From Gammaproteobacteria bacterium (GTDB taxonomy: Bacteria > Pseudomonadota > Gammaproteobacteria > Thiohalomonadales > Thiohalomonadaceae): a DNA stretch of 64,000 nt. The first letter of the stretch is position 1. Each line of letters begins with the position of its first letter. The stretch covers positions 1-64,000 of the forward strand of contig JANJXC010000013.1 of NCBI GenBank assembly GCA_024709225.1. Reading direction: 5' to 3'. Made by a program: the position numbers and the translations under genes. Under the pieces are notes generated by a model, which saw nothing but the letters and a program-made list of their open reading frames with translations, ran no database searches and had not been told where the DNA came from. Shown here one piece after another: positions 51,763-62,349 of the stretch.

Positions 51763-53922
51763 ATGTCGGATGTCATACTGGAAAGCCTGCGCGCGCTGTT
51801 GCTGGGAGCGATAGTCGTCTGGCTGTGGCGCATGGGACGTCGTCATGGCCTGGCACGGCAGCCGGGCTGGCGCATCATCTGGACGGGCTTTCTGCTGATC
51901 TTCTGCGGCAGCCTCCTCGACATCACCGACAATTTCCCGCAACTCAATCGCTTCATCCTCATCGGTGATACCCCGCTCGAGGCCCTGCTGGAAAAGGTGG
52001 TCGGCTATCTGGGTGGGGTCGCCGTGCTGGCCTGGGGATTCTGGCGCTGGATGCCCAACGTCGCCAGCCTGCAGCGCGCGCAGCAACAGCTGTGCGACAG
52101 TGCCCAGGAATGTAGCGTGCCCGATCGTGCGGCGGAGTTGCAGATGCTCAACGTCCGTCTGCAGCATGAGGTGCGGCAGCGTGAGGCGGCGGAGCGGCGT
52201 CTGCAGCAGGAGCAGGAACGCCAGCTGGTTACCCTCGAGTCCATCGGTGACGGCGTCATTACCACCGATACCAACGGCATCATCGACTACATCAATCCGG
52301 TCGCGGAACGGCTGACCGGTTTTGCTGAAAGCAGCGCCATCGGCCAGCACTATCTCGATGTACTGATCCTGGTGGATGAGGCGACCGGCGAGTCGCTGTC
52401 CGATCTGGTGACCTTGTGCCTGAGCCGGGATGGGGCCATGGTGCACGCCGATGACGGCGTGTTGAGCCATGCCGATGGCACGCAATACAACATCAATGTC
52501 AGTGTCGCCCCCATGCGTGACAGCGACGGCCAGGTGATCGGCGCCGTGCTGGTGCTGCACGACCTCACCGAGGTGATGGGGATCGCGCGCCAGCTCGGCT
52601 ACCAAGCCAGCCACGACATGCTGACCGGACTGGTCAACCGGCGCGAGTTCGAGCGCCTGCTGGAGCGCACCATCCGCCGGGCGCGCAGCGGTGATGGCGA
52701 GCATGTCCTGTTCTATATCGACCTGGATCAGTTCAAGCTGGTCAATGACAGCTGCGGCCACCGCGCCGGTGACGAGCTGCTGGTCTTGCTGTCGACCTTG
52801 CTGCAGCGCCATGTGCGCGAGGCGGACACGGTGGCACGGCTCGGCGGCGATGAATTCGGCGTGTTGCTGGAAGACTGCGGGCTGGACAGTGCCCTGCTGA
52901 TCGCCGAGGAGTTGCGTCAGGTGGTGCGCGAATTCCGCTTCGTCTGGCAGGGTCAGACCTTCGAGGTCGGCGCCAGTATCGGTGTCGTGCCGGTAGGAAA
53001 AAACAGCGGCCGTCTGGCCGAGGTATTGAGCGCCGCGGATACCGCCTGCTATGTGTCGAAAGACCTGGGCCGCAACCGCATCCACGTGTATACGCCGGAT
53101 GATCGTGAAGTGGTGCATCACCATGGGGAAATGGCCTGGGTGCATCGCATTACCCAGGCCTTCGAGGACGAACGGCTCAGCCTGTACGCCCAGCCGATCC
53201 TGTCGCTCACTGCCGCGGACGGCGTGCCGACGCATTACGAAATTCTGATGCGCATGATCGGCAGCGAAGGCGACCTGATTCTGCCGATGGCCTTCATCCC
53301 GGCCGCGGAACGCTACAACCTGATGCCTACCATCGATCGCTGGGTGGTGCGTACGACCCTGGGACAGTTGCGCCAGGCACAGGGACCGCACGATCGCCCG
53401 CCCATCAATTGCACCATTAACCTGTCGGGCCAGTCGCTGGGCGACGATCATTTCCTCGAGTTCGTCATCGAGCAGTTCCATGAGGCCGATGTGGTGCCGG
53501 AGTGCGTCTGTTTCGAGATCACTGAAACCGCGGCTATCTCCAACCTTAGCCGCGCGATGAATTTCATCGACGTGCTGCACGGGATGGGATGCCGCTTTGC
53601 GCTGGATGATTTCGGCAGCGGGGTTAGCTCGTTTGGTTACCTGAAAAATCTGCATGTCGACTACCTCAAGATCGACGGCAGTTTCGTTCGTGACATGGTC
53701 CGTGATACGGTGGATTTCGCGATGGTCGAATCAATCAATCAAATCGGCCATGTGATGGGCCTCAAGACCATCGCCGAATTTGCCGAGAGCGATGCCATCC
53801 TCGATGCCCTGCGCCGGTTGCAGGTGGACTATGCCCAGGGCAATGTCATCGGTACCCCGATGCCGCTGCGTGATGTGCTGGCGCTGGCCATGCGGGACCG
53901 CGACATGACGCCGGATGGTTGA
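51763..53922 (+). CDS. PAS-GGDEF-EAL cyclic-di-GMP signalling protein
   Basis: PAS-like TDTNGIIDYINPVAERLTG; RLGGDEFGVLLE; EAL-domain ALDDFGSGVSSFGYLKNLHVDYLKIDGSFVRDM. Confidence 0.93.
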   Translation: MSDVILESLRALLLGAIVVWLWRMGRRHGLARQPGWRIIWTGFLLIFCGSLLDITDNFPQLNRFILIGDTPLEALLEKVVGYLGGVAVLAWGFWRWMPNVASLQRAQQQLCDSAQECSVPDRAAELQMLNVRLQHEVRQREAAERRLQQEQERQLVTLESIGDGVITTDTNGIIDYINPVAERLTGFAESSAIGQHYLDVLILVDEATGESLSDLVTLCLSRDGAMVHADDGVLSHADGTQYNINVSVAPMRDSDGQVIGAVLVLHDLTEVMGIARQLGYQASHDMLTGLVNRREFERLLERTIRRARSGDGEHVLFYIDLDQFKLVNDSCGHRAGDELLVLLSTLLQRHVREADTVARLGGDEFGVLLEDCGLDSALLIAEELRQVVREFRFVWQGQTFEVGASIGVVPVGKNSGRLAEVLSAADTACYVSKDLGRNRIHVYTPDDREVVHHHGEMAWVHRITQAFEDERLSLYAQPILSLTAADGVPTHYEILMRMIGSEGDLILPMAFIPAAERYNLMPTIDRWVVRTTLGQLRQAQGPHDRPPINCTINLSGQSLGDDHFLEFVIEQFHEADVVPECVCFEITETAAISNLSRAMNFIDVLHGMGCRFALDDFGSGVSSFGYLKNLHVDYLKIDGSFVRDMVRDTVDFAMVESINQIGHVMGLKTIAEFAESDAILDALRRLQVDYAQGNVIGTPMPLRDVLALAMRDRDMTPDG

Positions 53923-53964
53923 TGCTGAGGTACGGTGCTGCCGGATAGGCACAGGGGAGGAAGG

Positions 53965-56900
53965 ATGATACAGGATGTAACGGTACCGAACACGGCTGCA
54001 GCGGCGTTGGCCGACCGCAGTGCGGGGCATGCCGCCATGGTGCTGCTCGGCGGCAGCCTGGCAGGCCTGTTGCTGGCGTGGTTGCTGCGCGATGCGGTGT
54101 TGCCCTTGCGCCTGTACGGCTGGCTGACCGCCTTGCTGCTGTCCTATCTGGGCTGGGGCGCCGTGCTGTTGCTGTGGCGCGAGCCGGTGGCCGCGGCGCC
54201 ATGCACGGTCGCGGGCATGATGGTTGCCGTGACCTGGGGCAGCGCCATCATCCTGTTCGCGCCGCTGACTCCGTTGCAACAGCCGCCGCTGTTGCTGCTG
54301 CCGGCCCTGGTCGCGGCATCCACCCTGCTGTCTCATACGTCCCGCCGCTGGAGCGGTTCCCTGTTCATCCTGATCGTGCTGCTGCCGCTGGCGGTGGGCA
54401 GTTTCCATGTTGGCGACGAGGCACATCAGGCACTCGGCCTGCTGGTGCTGCTGTACGCCGCGGTGTTGCTGGCGCTGCTGCACCATCTGCATGGCATCAT
54501 CGCTGCCGGGCGGGGGGTGCAGGCGCGCGTCGCCGCGCAGGCCGCAGAGCTGGCACGGCAGCGCAGCAATTTCGTCCATGCCCGTCGCGTGGCGGACCTG
54601 GGGGAATGGGAGTGGGATCTGGTCAGCGGCGACATCCGCTGCTCGGCAGCGGCCTGCGGCCTGCTCGGCCTGGAGCCGTGCGCGACGCTTACGCCACAGA
54701 AATTTCTCGGCGCCATTCATGGGGACGACCGCGCCACCTTCCAGTACCGCCTCGAGGAGGCGGTGCGCAGCGGCGGACTGTACAGCCGCGAGTTCCGCGT
54801 CGTGCACGGCGATGGCCGTGCCCGTGTGCTGCGTGATGCCGGCGAGGTGGTGCGGGATGCCTCCGGCCGGGCCGTCAGCCTGCAGGGAGTGATGATTGAT
54901 ATCACCGAACGGGTGGCGGCGGAGCAGAAGACCCGCAACACGCTGCAGGAACTGAATCGGATCCTCAACAACATGCAGGATACCTATTACCGCGCCGATC
55001 CGGTGGGCCGTCTCAGCTCGGTGTCGCGATCGATGGAAAAGCTGCTCGGCTACCGGCCGGAAGAGTGCGTCGGCATGCGCATCGCCGATCTTTATGCGGT
55101 CGCGGGTTACGGCAAGACCTTTCTGGATGACCTGCATGTGCGCGGTGGCGTGTTGCGCAATTATGAAATACACATGCAGCACTGCAACGGTCAGCGCGTG
55201 TGGGTATCGCTCAATGCCCAGCTCATTCATGACGAGCGTGGCCGCGTAGTCGGCCTGGAAGGCACCATCCGCGACATCAATGAACTGAAGCAGGCGCAGC
55301 AGGCGCTGCACCATGAAAAGGAGCGGGCGCTGGTCACCCTGCAATCCATCGGTGATGGCGTGATCACTACCGATGAATTCGGCATGGTGGACTATCTCAA
55401 TCCCACCGCCGAGCGCCTGCTGCGCGTCGGTTCCGGACAGGCGCTGGGCAAGCATTACAGCGAGGTGGTGCGCCTGGTGGATGAGGGCAGCGGCGAGTCA
55501 CTGGGCGATCTGGTGCGCATGTGCCTGACCCTGGATGCCGGCGCCGTACACGTTGATGAGGGTATGCTGATCCAGGACGACGGTACCCGTTACCACCTCA
55601 AGGTGACGGCGGCGCCGATGCGCGACCACTTCGGCCATGTGGTGGGCGCCGTGCTGGCGCTGCACGATATTACCGAGGTGATGGGTATGGCACGTCAGCT
55701 CAGTTATCAGGCCAGCCACGACATGCTCACCGGGTTGTACAACCGCCGTGTGTTCGAAAAGCGCACCGAGGAAAAGCTGCGTGAGGCGCAGGCCGGTGGC
55801 GGCAGCAGCGTACTGTTCTACATGGACCTCGATCAGTTCAAGGTGGTGAATGATACCTGCGGCCATCAGGCCGGCGACGAGCTGCTGGGACAGATCGCCC
55901 AGCTGATGCAGCAGCGCGTGCGTGACACCGATGTGCTGGCGCGTCTTGGCGGCGACGAGTTCGGGGTGCTGCTGGAGCATTGCCCGCTGGACAAGGCCTG
56001 TCTCATCGCCGAGGGGATACGCGCGGCTGTGCGCGATTATCGTTTTGCCTGGGACGACAAGAGCTTTGACATCGGCGTCTCCATCGGTGTGGTGCCCATT
56101 GCCGCCGACAGCGGCAACCTGGCCGATGTGCTGGCAGCGGCCGATGCCGCCTGTTATGTCGCCAAGGACCACGGCCGCAACCGGATCCATGTCTATCAGC
56201 CGGATGATCTGGCGGTGGCGCTGCGTCACGGGGAGATGGAATGGGTGCATCGCCTGTCTTCGGCCTTCGACAACGAGCGCTTCGTGCTGTATGCCCAGCC
56301 GGTGGCGCATGTCGCCGGTGATCGCGTGGTGTCCCATTACGAGGTGCTGCTGCGCATGATCGACGAGACCGGACGCGTGGTGCCGCCCGGCGCCTTCATT
56401 CCGGCAGCGGAGCGCTACAACCTGATGCCTACCATCGATCGCTGGGTATTGCGCGAGACCTTTGCCCAATTGCGCGCCGCCCAGGGTGAGCTGGCCTTCC
56501 CACCGGTGGAGTGCGCGGTCAACCTGTCGGGCCAGTCCTTGTGTGACGAACATTTTCTCGAATATGTCATCGACCTGTTCGAGCGCACCGGGATACCCTG
56601 CGAGAGCATCTGTTTTGAGGTAACGGAGACCGCCGCCATTGCCAACCTGACCCGCGCCACCCGCTTCATGACCGTGTTGCGCGGCATGGGTTGCAGCTTT
56701 GCACTGGACGACTTCGGTTCCGGCCTCAGTTCCTTCGGCTATCTGAAGACCTTGCCGGTGGACTATCTCAAGATAGACGGCGGTTTCGTGCGCGACATGG
56801 TGGTCGACAGGGTGGATCGCGCCATGGTCGAATCCATCAATCAGGTGGGACATGTCCTCGGCCTGAAGACTATCGCGGAGTTTGCCGAAAGCGAGGCGGT

Positions 56901-57030
56901 GCTGATGGCGCTGGAGAAGGCCGGCATCGACTATGCTCAGGGCAGCGGCATCGCCGTCCCCAGTCCCTTCAGCGAGATACTGGCATTGGAAACGCGGCAG
57001 CATGAAAAGGCAGATACAAGTTACAAGTGA
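53965..57030 (+). CDS. Multi-TM, PAS-PAS-PAS-GGDEF-EAL cyclic-di-GMP signalling protein
   Basis: N-terminal hydrophobic helices, PAS segments, RLGGDEFGVLLE, ALDDFGSGLSSFGYLKTLPVDYLKIDGGFVRDM; stop codon within heptamer element. Confidence 0.93.
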   Translation: MIQDVTVPNTAAAALADRSAGHAAMVLLGGSLAGLLLAWLLRDAVLPLRLYGWLTALLLSYLGWGAVLLLWREPVAAAPCTVAGMMVAVTWGSAIILFAPLTPLQQPPLLLLPALVAASTLLSHTSRRWSGSLFILIVLLPLAVGSFHVGDEAHQALGLLVLLYAAVLLALLHHLHGIIAAGRGVQARVAAQAAELARQRSNFVHARRVADLGEWEWDLVSGDIRCSAAACGLLGLEPCATLTPQKFLGAIHGDDRATFQYRLEEAVRSGGLYSREFRVVHGDGRARVLRDAGEVVRDASGRAVSLQGVMIDITERVAAEQKTRNTLQELNRILNNMQDTYYRADPVGRLSSVSRSMEKLLGYRPEECVGMRIADLYAVAGYGKTFLDDLHVRGGVLRNYEIHMQHCNGQRVWVSLNAQLIHDERGRVVGLEGTIRDINELKQAQQALHHEKERALVTLQSIGDGVITTDEFGMVDYLNPTAERLLRVGSGQALGKHYSEVVRLVDEGSGESLGDLVRMCLTLDAGAVHVDEGMLIQDDGTRYHLKVTAAPMRDHFGHVVGAVLALHDITEVMGMARQLSYQASHDMLTGLYNRRVFEKRTEEKLREAQAGGGSSVLFYMDLDQFKVVNDTCGHQAGDELLGQIAQLMQQRVRDTDVLARLGGDEFGVLLEHCPLDKACLIAEGIRAAVRDYRFAWDDKSFDIGVSIGVVPIAADSGNLADVLAAADAACYVAKDHGRNRIHVYQPDDLAVALRHGEMEWVHRLSSAFDNERFVLYAQPVAHVAGDRVVSHYEVLLRMIDETGRVVPPGAFIPAAERYNLMPTIDRWVLRETFAQLRAAQGELAFPPVECAVNLSGQSLCDEHFLEYVIDLFERTGIPCESICFEVTETAAIANLTRATRFMTVLRGMGCSFALDDFGSGLSSFGYLKTLPVDYLKIDGGFVRDMVVDRVDRAMVESINQVGHVLGLKTIAEFAESEAVLMALEKAGIDYAQGSGIAVPSPFSEILALETRQHEKADTSYK

Positions 57031-57147
57031 CAAGATACAAGTGGATGAGTGCGCTACGCGCACGGTGATTTGAATATAGAAATGGCACGAGCGTAGCGAG
57101 TTCGTTCACTTGTATCTTTACTCTTGTATCTTGTATCTGCTTTCAAG
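57007..57147. repeat. Heptamer-arm inverted-repeat element
   Basis: AAGGCAGATACAAGTTACAAGTGACAAGATACAAGTGGATGAGTGCGCTACGCGCAC ... CACTTGTATCTTTACTCTTGTATCTTGTATCTGCTTTC. Confidence 0.92.
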
Positions 57148-57155
57148 GAGAAGTC

Positions 57156-57542
57156 ATGCGCATACTCCACACCATGATCCGGGTCGGTGACCTCGATCGC
57201 TCCATCCGTTTCTACACCGAGGTACTGGGCATGAAACTGCTGCGGCGCAAGGATTACCCGGAAGGAAAATTCACCCTGGCCTTTGTCGGCTATGGCGATG
57301 AGGCCAGCAACAGCGTTATCGAGCTGACCTATAACTGGGGCGTGGACCACTATGAGCTGGGCACGGGGTTCGGCCACCTGGCACTGGCGGTCGATGACGT
57401 GTATCGCGCGGCGGAGGAGATTCGCGCCCGCGGCGGACGCATCCTGCGCGAACCCGGACCGATGAATGCCGGCACCACCCTGATCGCCTTTGTCGCCGAC
57501 CCGGACGGTTATCCCATCGAACTCATCGGCGGCAGGGATTGA
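57156..57542 (+). CDS. gloA: Lactoylglutathione lyase (glyoxalase I)
   Basis: [49 protein letters not shown]...[22 protein letters not shown]. Confidence 0.96.
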   Translation: MRILHTMIRVGDLDRSIRFYTEVLGMKLLRRKDYPEGKFTLAFVGYGDEASNSVIELTYNWGVDHYELGTGFGHLALAVDDVYRAAEEIRARGGRILREPGPMNAGTTLIAFVADPDGYPIELIGGRD

Positions 57543-57607
57543 GGACTTTACCCGCAGCGACAATGAATTTAGAATCCGTCTAAATTCATTGTGGGCGGGT
57601 GGCTGTG

Positions 57608-58099
57608 ATGCGTAAATGGCAAGGACTGACGGTATTGTTGCTGGTCTGGCTGACGGACGGTATGGCGGCGGCGGAAGACCGCAAGGACTGGCGTAAAAGC
57701 GGCACCACTGCCGACAAGGTGGAGCAGATCCTCAAGACCCTGCCGTCCACTTCCCATGTGATGCTCGAGGTGGGTGCGCGCTATCAGGACCTGTATTGGG
57801 CCGGCAAGCTGGGGCAGTGGGATTTCGCCGCCTATCAGGTGGAAGAAATCGTCAAGCTGATCGAGATGTTGCAGATCAGCAGCCCCAAGCGTGCGGCCAC
57901 GGCACAGGTATTTCTCGACCATGCGGTCACGGAATTTGATGCTGCCTTGCAGAAGAAGGAGTGGGAGACATTCCAGCATGCCTTCGGTGCCATGCGCGCA
58001 CAGTGCATCGTCTGTCACAACAGCAATGACCATGGTTTCATCGTGCCGCCGGAGCACCCGGTGACGGCGCCCAGCGTGATCCTCAATCTGCCGCGTTGA
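57608..58099 (+). CDS. Periplasmic c-type cytochrome-like protein
   Basis: Signal peptide; single haem motif CIVCH near C-terminus. Confidence 0.75.
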   Translation: MRKWQGLTVLLLVWLTDGMAAAEDRKDWRKSGTTADKVEQILKTLPSTSHVMLEVGARYQDLYWAGKLGQWDFAAYQVEEIVKLIEMLQISSPKRAATAQVFLDHAVTEFDAALQKKEWETFQHAFGAMRAQCIVCHNSNDHGFIVPPEHPVTAPSVILNLPR

Positions 58100-58158
58100 C
58101 GGCAGAGTCAAAATATCAGGGCCAGGAGGCGAGGTAGCGTGAGCAGTGCGTACGCTGC

Positions 58159-58530
58159 TCACCCGCCGCTGTCTTTCTGGGGCAGGGGACGCTTGTTGCC
58201 TTTCTCGTCCAGGCTGACGAAGCTGACCTGGGTGGAAAACACCAGTTCTTCCTCTCCCGTGTCGAGGCTGTCGGCGTAGACGTTGACGGCGTAGCGCACC
58301 GAGGTAGTGCCCTGATGGGCGCGCTGCACGTCGAAGCGCAGGATGGCGCCCTTGTTCACCCCCTTGCGGAACTCCACCCGATCCATGCCGATGGTGACGA
58401 ACTTGCAGCCGGGATACTCCAGGCTGGCGGCGATCCAGGAGTACTCATCGGTCCACTTCAGCATGTTGCCGCCGAACAGATAGCCGTAATGGTTCAGGTG
58501 TTCGGGCAGGACCAGCTTGTATTGATTCAT
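58159..58530 (-). CDS. Hotdog-fold acyl-CoA thioesterase
   Basis: [66 protein letters not shown]. Confidence 0.85.
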   Translation of the reverse strand: MNQYKLVLPEHLNHYGYLFGGNMLKWTDEYSWIAASLEYPGCKFVTIGMDRVEFRKGVNKGAILRFDVQRAHQGTTSVRYAVNVYADSLDTGEEELVFSTQVSFVSLDEKGNKRPLPQKDSGG

Positions 58531-58567
58531 GGCGATGTCCCTCGATGGCGAGGTCGCCATTTTCCCA

Positions 58568-58708
58568 TAAAAAGCGGATACAAGTTGCAAGTGACAAGTT
58601 ACAAGCGAACAAATTCGCTGCGCTCATGTTGTTTTGCATTCAAACAACCATGCGCGCAGCGCACTCATACAACTTGTATCTTGTAACTTGTCACTTGCAT
58701 CTGATTCT
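58568..58708. repeat. Heptamer-arm inverted-repeat element
   Basis: AAAGCGGATACAAGTTGCAAGTGACAAGTTACAAGCGAACAAATTCGCTGCGCTCATG ... CAACTTGTATCTTGTAACTTGTCACTTGCATCTGATTC. Confidence 0.92.
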
Positions 58709-59168
58709 AATGGTGATGATGGTCGTCGTTGCCGTGGCTGTGTTCGGTGGCGATGGCCTTTACCTGGCGCGGCGCCAGCGGCGTGAAGCGGGCCTGCTCG
58801 GCCGGTTGGCCGGCCACGCTGATGCTGAGCACCACGCGCATGGCGGCATCCAGGGCAAATTCACCCTTGCCGGTGAGGCGGTTGTCGCCTGCGGGCGTGA
58901 GGGGGATGGTGCTGCGGTTCTTGCCCACCAGCACGGTGGCGCTGCCGCTGGCGCCGGCACTGGCCACCGGCTGATCGGCGTGGTCGGTGAGGTAGACGGT
59001 AAGCGTGCCTTGCTCCACCACCAGTTCGAAGTGGTGCATGCCGGCCATGCGCATCTGGCCGCCATGCGGTGTGGCGATGGTGTCGAGATATTCGTCGCTG
59101 TGGGCAAAGGCCAGACCGGCGAAGCTCAATGCGGCGGCGGCGAGCAGGGTGTGCAGCAGTTTCATCAT
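58707..59168 (-). CDS. Periplasmic protein with His-rich C-terminus, associated with RND metal efflux genes
   Basis: Signal peptide MMKLLHTLLAAAALSFAGLAFA; C-terminus TEHSHGNDDHHHH. Confidence 0.75.
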   Translation of the reverse strand: MMKLLHTLLAAAALSFAGLAFAHSDEYLDTIATPHGGQMRMAGMHHFELVVEQGTLTVYLTDHADQPVASAGASGSATVLVGKNRSTIPLTPAGDNRLTGKGEFALDAAMRVVLSISVAGQPAEQARFTPLAPRQVKAIATEHSHGNDDHHHH

Positions 59169-59187
59169 GGTTCTCCTTGGGTTGGTA

Positions 59188-59222
59188 GCGGATTCAAGAT
59201 TCAATATTTCGAATTTTGAATC
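59188..59222. repeat. Short inverted repeat of ATTCAAG-type
   Basis: GGATTCAAGATTCAATATTTCGAATTTTGAATCC. Confidence 0.7.
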
Positions 59223-59234
59223 CGATGTCTTTCA

Positions 59235-62200
59235 TCAGTACGCCTCGGCGCGCTGTTCGCCGAGCAGTTGTTGCAGCGGTTTCTCGCCCCACAGCCAGAA
59301 CAGCACCGGGGTGAGCAGGGTATCGAGCAGGGTGGCGCTGACCAGGCCGCCGAAGATCACCACCGCCACCGGGTGCAGGATCTCCTTGCCGGGACTGCCG
59401 CCAGCGAGCAGCAGTGGCACCAGGGCGATGGCGGTGACCAGCGCGGTCATCAGTACCGGCGTCAGTCGCTCCAGCGAGCCGCGCACGATCAGCTCACGGC
59501 CGAAGGCCTCGCCCTCGAAGGCGGCGAGGTTGATGTAGTGGCTGATCTTGAGGATGCCGTTGCGTGCGGCGATGCCGGTGAGGGTGATGAAGCCGATGAG
59601 AGTGGCGACGCTGAGCTGCTCGTCGGCGAGCCACAGCGCGGCCACGCTGCCCACCAGGGCGAGCGGAATGCTGCCGAGGATCATTGCGGTGAGGCGCCAT
59701 GACTTGTAGCGGCTGTACAGCACCACCACCACCAGCAGCAGCGACAGCAGCGACAGGCCCCCGATGAGGCGGGTGGCCTGTTCCTGGGCCTGGAACTGGC
59801 CTTCCAGGCTGTGGAAGTAGCCGGTGGGCAGGCGCTGTGCGGCCAGGGCCGCGCGCACCTGCTGGATCAGCACGCCCAGGTCACGGCCGTCGCTGTTGGC
59901 GGAGAGCACGATACGGCGGCGGCCGTTGTCGCGGCTGATCTGGTTGGGGCCGTCCACCTCCTCGATGGCGGCAACCAGACGCAGCGGCACGTGGCCGGCC
60001 GGTGTCTCGATGAGCAGGTCCGCCAGGGCGTCGCCACCGCGTTGTGCCTCGGGCAGGCGCAGCACCACGTCGAAGCGGCGGTTGCCGTCGATCACCTGTG
60101 CGACGCGGGCACCACCGACCAGGGTCTCCAGCGCGGAGAGCAACTGCGCCGGATTGACGCCGTAGGCGGCGGCGCGCTGATAGTCGAGTCGCACCACCTG
60201 CTGCGGGATCAGTACCTGCTTTTCGATCTGCACGTCGACCAGGCCGGGGATCTGCAGCAGGCGGCCGTGCAGGTCGGCGGCGAGGCCGCGCAGGGTGTCG
60301 AGGTCGTCGCCGAAGACCTTCACCGCGATCTGGGCGCGGATGCCGGACAGCAAGTGATCGAGGCGGTGCGAGATGGGCTGGCCCAGGCTCACCGTGGCCG
60401 GCAGCGGTGCCAGACGCCGGCGGATATCGGTCATGATCTCCTCACGGCCGCGTTGTGAAGGCTCCAGGTCCACCTCCAGTTCGGTGCTGTGCACGCCTTC
60501 GGCGTGCTCGTCCAGTTCGGCACGGCCGGTGCGCCGTCCCACCTGCACCACTTCCGGCACCGCCATCACCAGCCGTTCGGCCAGGGCGCCGATGCGGTTG
60601 GACTCGCTCAGGCTGGTGCCCGGATTGAGCAGGACGCTGATGGTCAGTGTGCCTTCGTTGAAGGACGGCAGAAAGGCGCGCGGCAGGAACGGCACCGCGG
60701 CCGTCGCGCCCAGCACCAGGGCCAGTGCCGCGCCGAGCAGCAGGCGCGGATGGTCGAACGACCAGTACAGCAGCTTGCGATCCCACTGCTTGAGCCTGTG
60801 CACCAGCGGACTGTCGTCGGCCGGCAGATTTTTCATGCGCGGCAGCAGGTAGTAGCACAACACCGGCGTGACGGTGACCGCCACCAGCATGCTGGCCAGG
60901 ATCGACACGATGTAGGCGATGCCGAGCGGGGTGAACAGGCGCCCCTCGATGCCGGGCAGGGCGAACAGCGGCACGAATACCAGCACGATGATCGCGGTGG
61001 CGTAGACGATACCGGAGCGCACCTCGGCGGTGGCGCGGGCGATTACCTGCAGCGCATCGAACGGTGTGCCACGGCTGCGTTGTTCCTTGAGGCGGCGGAA
61101 CACGTTTTCCATGCCCACCACCGCATCATCCACCAGCTCGCCGATGGCGATGGCGAGGCCGCCGAGGGTCATGGTGTTGATGGACAGGCCGAACCAGCGG
61201 AACACCAGCACCGTCATCAGCAGCGACAGTGGAATGGCGGCGAGGGCGATGAAGGTGGTGCGCGTGTTGAGCAGGAACAGGAACAGCACCACCGCCACCA
61301 TGATGGCGCCGTCGCGCAGCGCTTCGCCCACATTGCCGACCGAGGCCTCGATGAAGTCCGCCTGGCGGAACAGGATCTGCGGCTGACCGACACCGTCCGG
61401 CAATGTGCGCGCCAGGTCGGCGAGTGCATCCTCCACCGCGCCGGTGAGCTGCACGGTATCCGCCCCCGGCTGTTTCTGCACCGAGACGATCACCGCCGGC
61501 GCGCCGTTGAAACCGGCATCGCCGCGCTTCACCGCCGCACCGTATTCGGCGCTGGCCACCTGGCGCAGCAGGATCGGCCGATTGTCCTGCCAGGCCACCA
61601 CCAGATTGCGCAGGTCGTCGAGGTGGGTGGTGCGGCCGATGTGACGGATCAGGTATTCGCGCGCCGCGCTGTCGAGAAAGCCGCCGCTGGTGTTCACTGC
61701 GAAGTCGCGCAGCGCGCCCTCCAGCTGTTCCAGCGACACGCCGAGGTCTTCCATGCGCTGCGGATCGGGCCGCACCTGATACTGGCGCACCTCGCCGCCG
61801 ATGGCGATCACCTGGGCCACGCCGGGCAGCGTGAGCAGGCGCGGCCGGATCACCCAGTCGGCGGCCTCGCGCGCCGCCATGGCATCGGCCCCTTCCGCCA
61901 CCGGGATCGCCACCAGCAGTATCTCGCCCATGATGGAGCTGATGGCGCCCATGTGCGGCGTGATGCCGGCGGGGATCTGATCGCGCACCAGGCCGAGACG
62001 CTCCGCCACCTGCTGGCGGTTGAGGTAGACGTCGGTGCCCCAGTCGAACTCCACGAAGACGATGGACAGACCGATGCCCGACACCGAGCGCACGCGCACC
62101 ACGCCGGGCATGCCGTTCATGGCCGACTCGATGGGGAAGGTGACCAGCTGCTCCACCTCCTCCGGCGCCATGCCGTAGGCCTCGGTCATCAGCGTCACCG

Positions 62201-62336
62201 TCGGGCGGTTGAGATCGGGGAATACGTCGATGCCCATCTGGCGCAGGCTGAGCGAGCCCCAGGCCATGAGCAGTACGGCAGCAGTCAGCACCAGCAGGCG
62301 CTGGTGCAGGCTGGCAGTGATCAGTTGGTTGAACAC
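59235..62336 (-). CDS. CusA/CzcA-family heavy-metal RND efflux transporter
   Basis: 1033 aa; [65 protein letters not shown]. Confidence 0.93.
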   Translation of the reverse strand: MFNQLITASLHQRLLVLTAAVLLMAWGSLSLRQMGIDVFPDLNRPTVTLMTEAYGMAPEEVEQLVTFPIESAMNGMPGVVRVRSVSGIGLSIVFVEFDWGTDVYLNRQQVAERLGLVRDQIPAGITPHMGAISSIMGEILLVAIPVAEGADAMAAREAADWVIRPRLLTLPGVAQVIAIGGEVRQYQVRPDPQRMEDLGVSLEQLEGALRDFAVNTSGGFLDSAAREYLIRHIGRTTHLDDLRNLVVAWQDNRPILLRQVASAEYGAAVKRGDAGFNGAPAVIVSVQKQPGADTVQLTGAVEDALADLARTLPDGVGQPQILFRQADFIEASVGNVGEALRDGAIMVAVVLFLFLLNTRTTFIALAAIPLSLLMTVLVFRWFGLSINTMTLGGLAIAIGELVDDAVVGMENVFRRLKEQRSRGTPFDALQVIARATAEVRSGIVYATAIIVLVFVPLFALPGIEGRLFTPLGIAYIVSILASMLVAVTVTPVLCYYLLPRMKNLPADDSPLVHRLKQWDRKLLYWSFDHPRLLLGAALALVLGATAAVPFLPRAFLPSFNEGTLTISVLLNPGTSLSESNRIGALAERLVMAVPEVVQVGRRTGRAELDEHAEGVHSTELEVDLEPSQRGREEIMTDIRRRLAPLPATVSLGQPISHRLDHLLSGIRAQIAVKVFGDDLDTLRGLAADLHGRLLQIPGLVDVQIEKQVLIPQQVVRLDYQRAAAYGVNPAQLLSALETLVGGARVAQVIDGNRRFDVVLRLPEAQRGGDALADLLIETPAGHVPLRLVAAIEEVDGPNQISRDNGRRRIVLSANSDGRDLGVLIQQVRAALAAQRLPTGYFHSLEGQFQAQEQATRLIGGLSLLSLLLVVVVLYSRYKSWRLTAMILGSIPLALVGSVAALWLADEQLSVATLIGFITLTGIAARNGILKISHYINLAAFEGEAFGRELIVRGSLERLTPVLMTALVTAIALVPLLLAGGSPGKEILHPVAVVIFGGLVSATLLDTLLTPVLFWLWGEKPLQQLLGEQRAEAY

Positions 62337-62349
62337 GGCGCGGTCTCCT

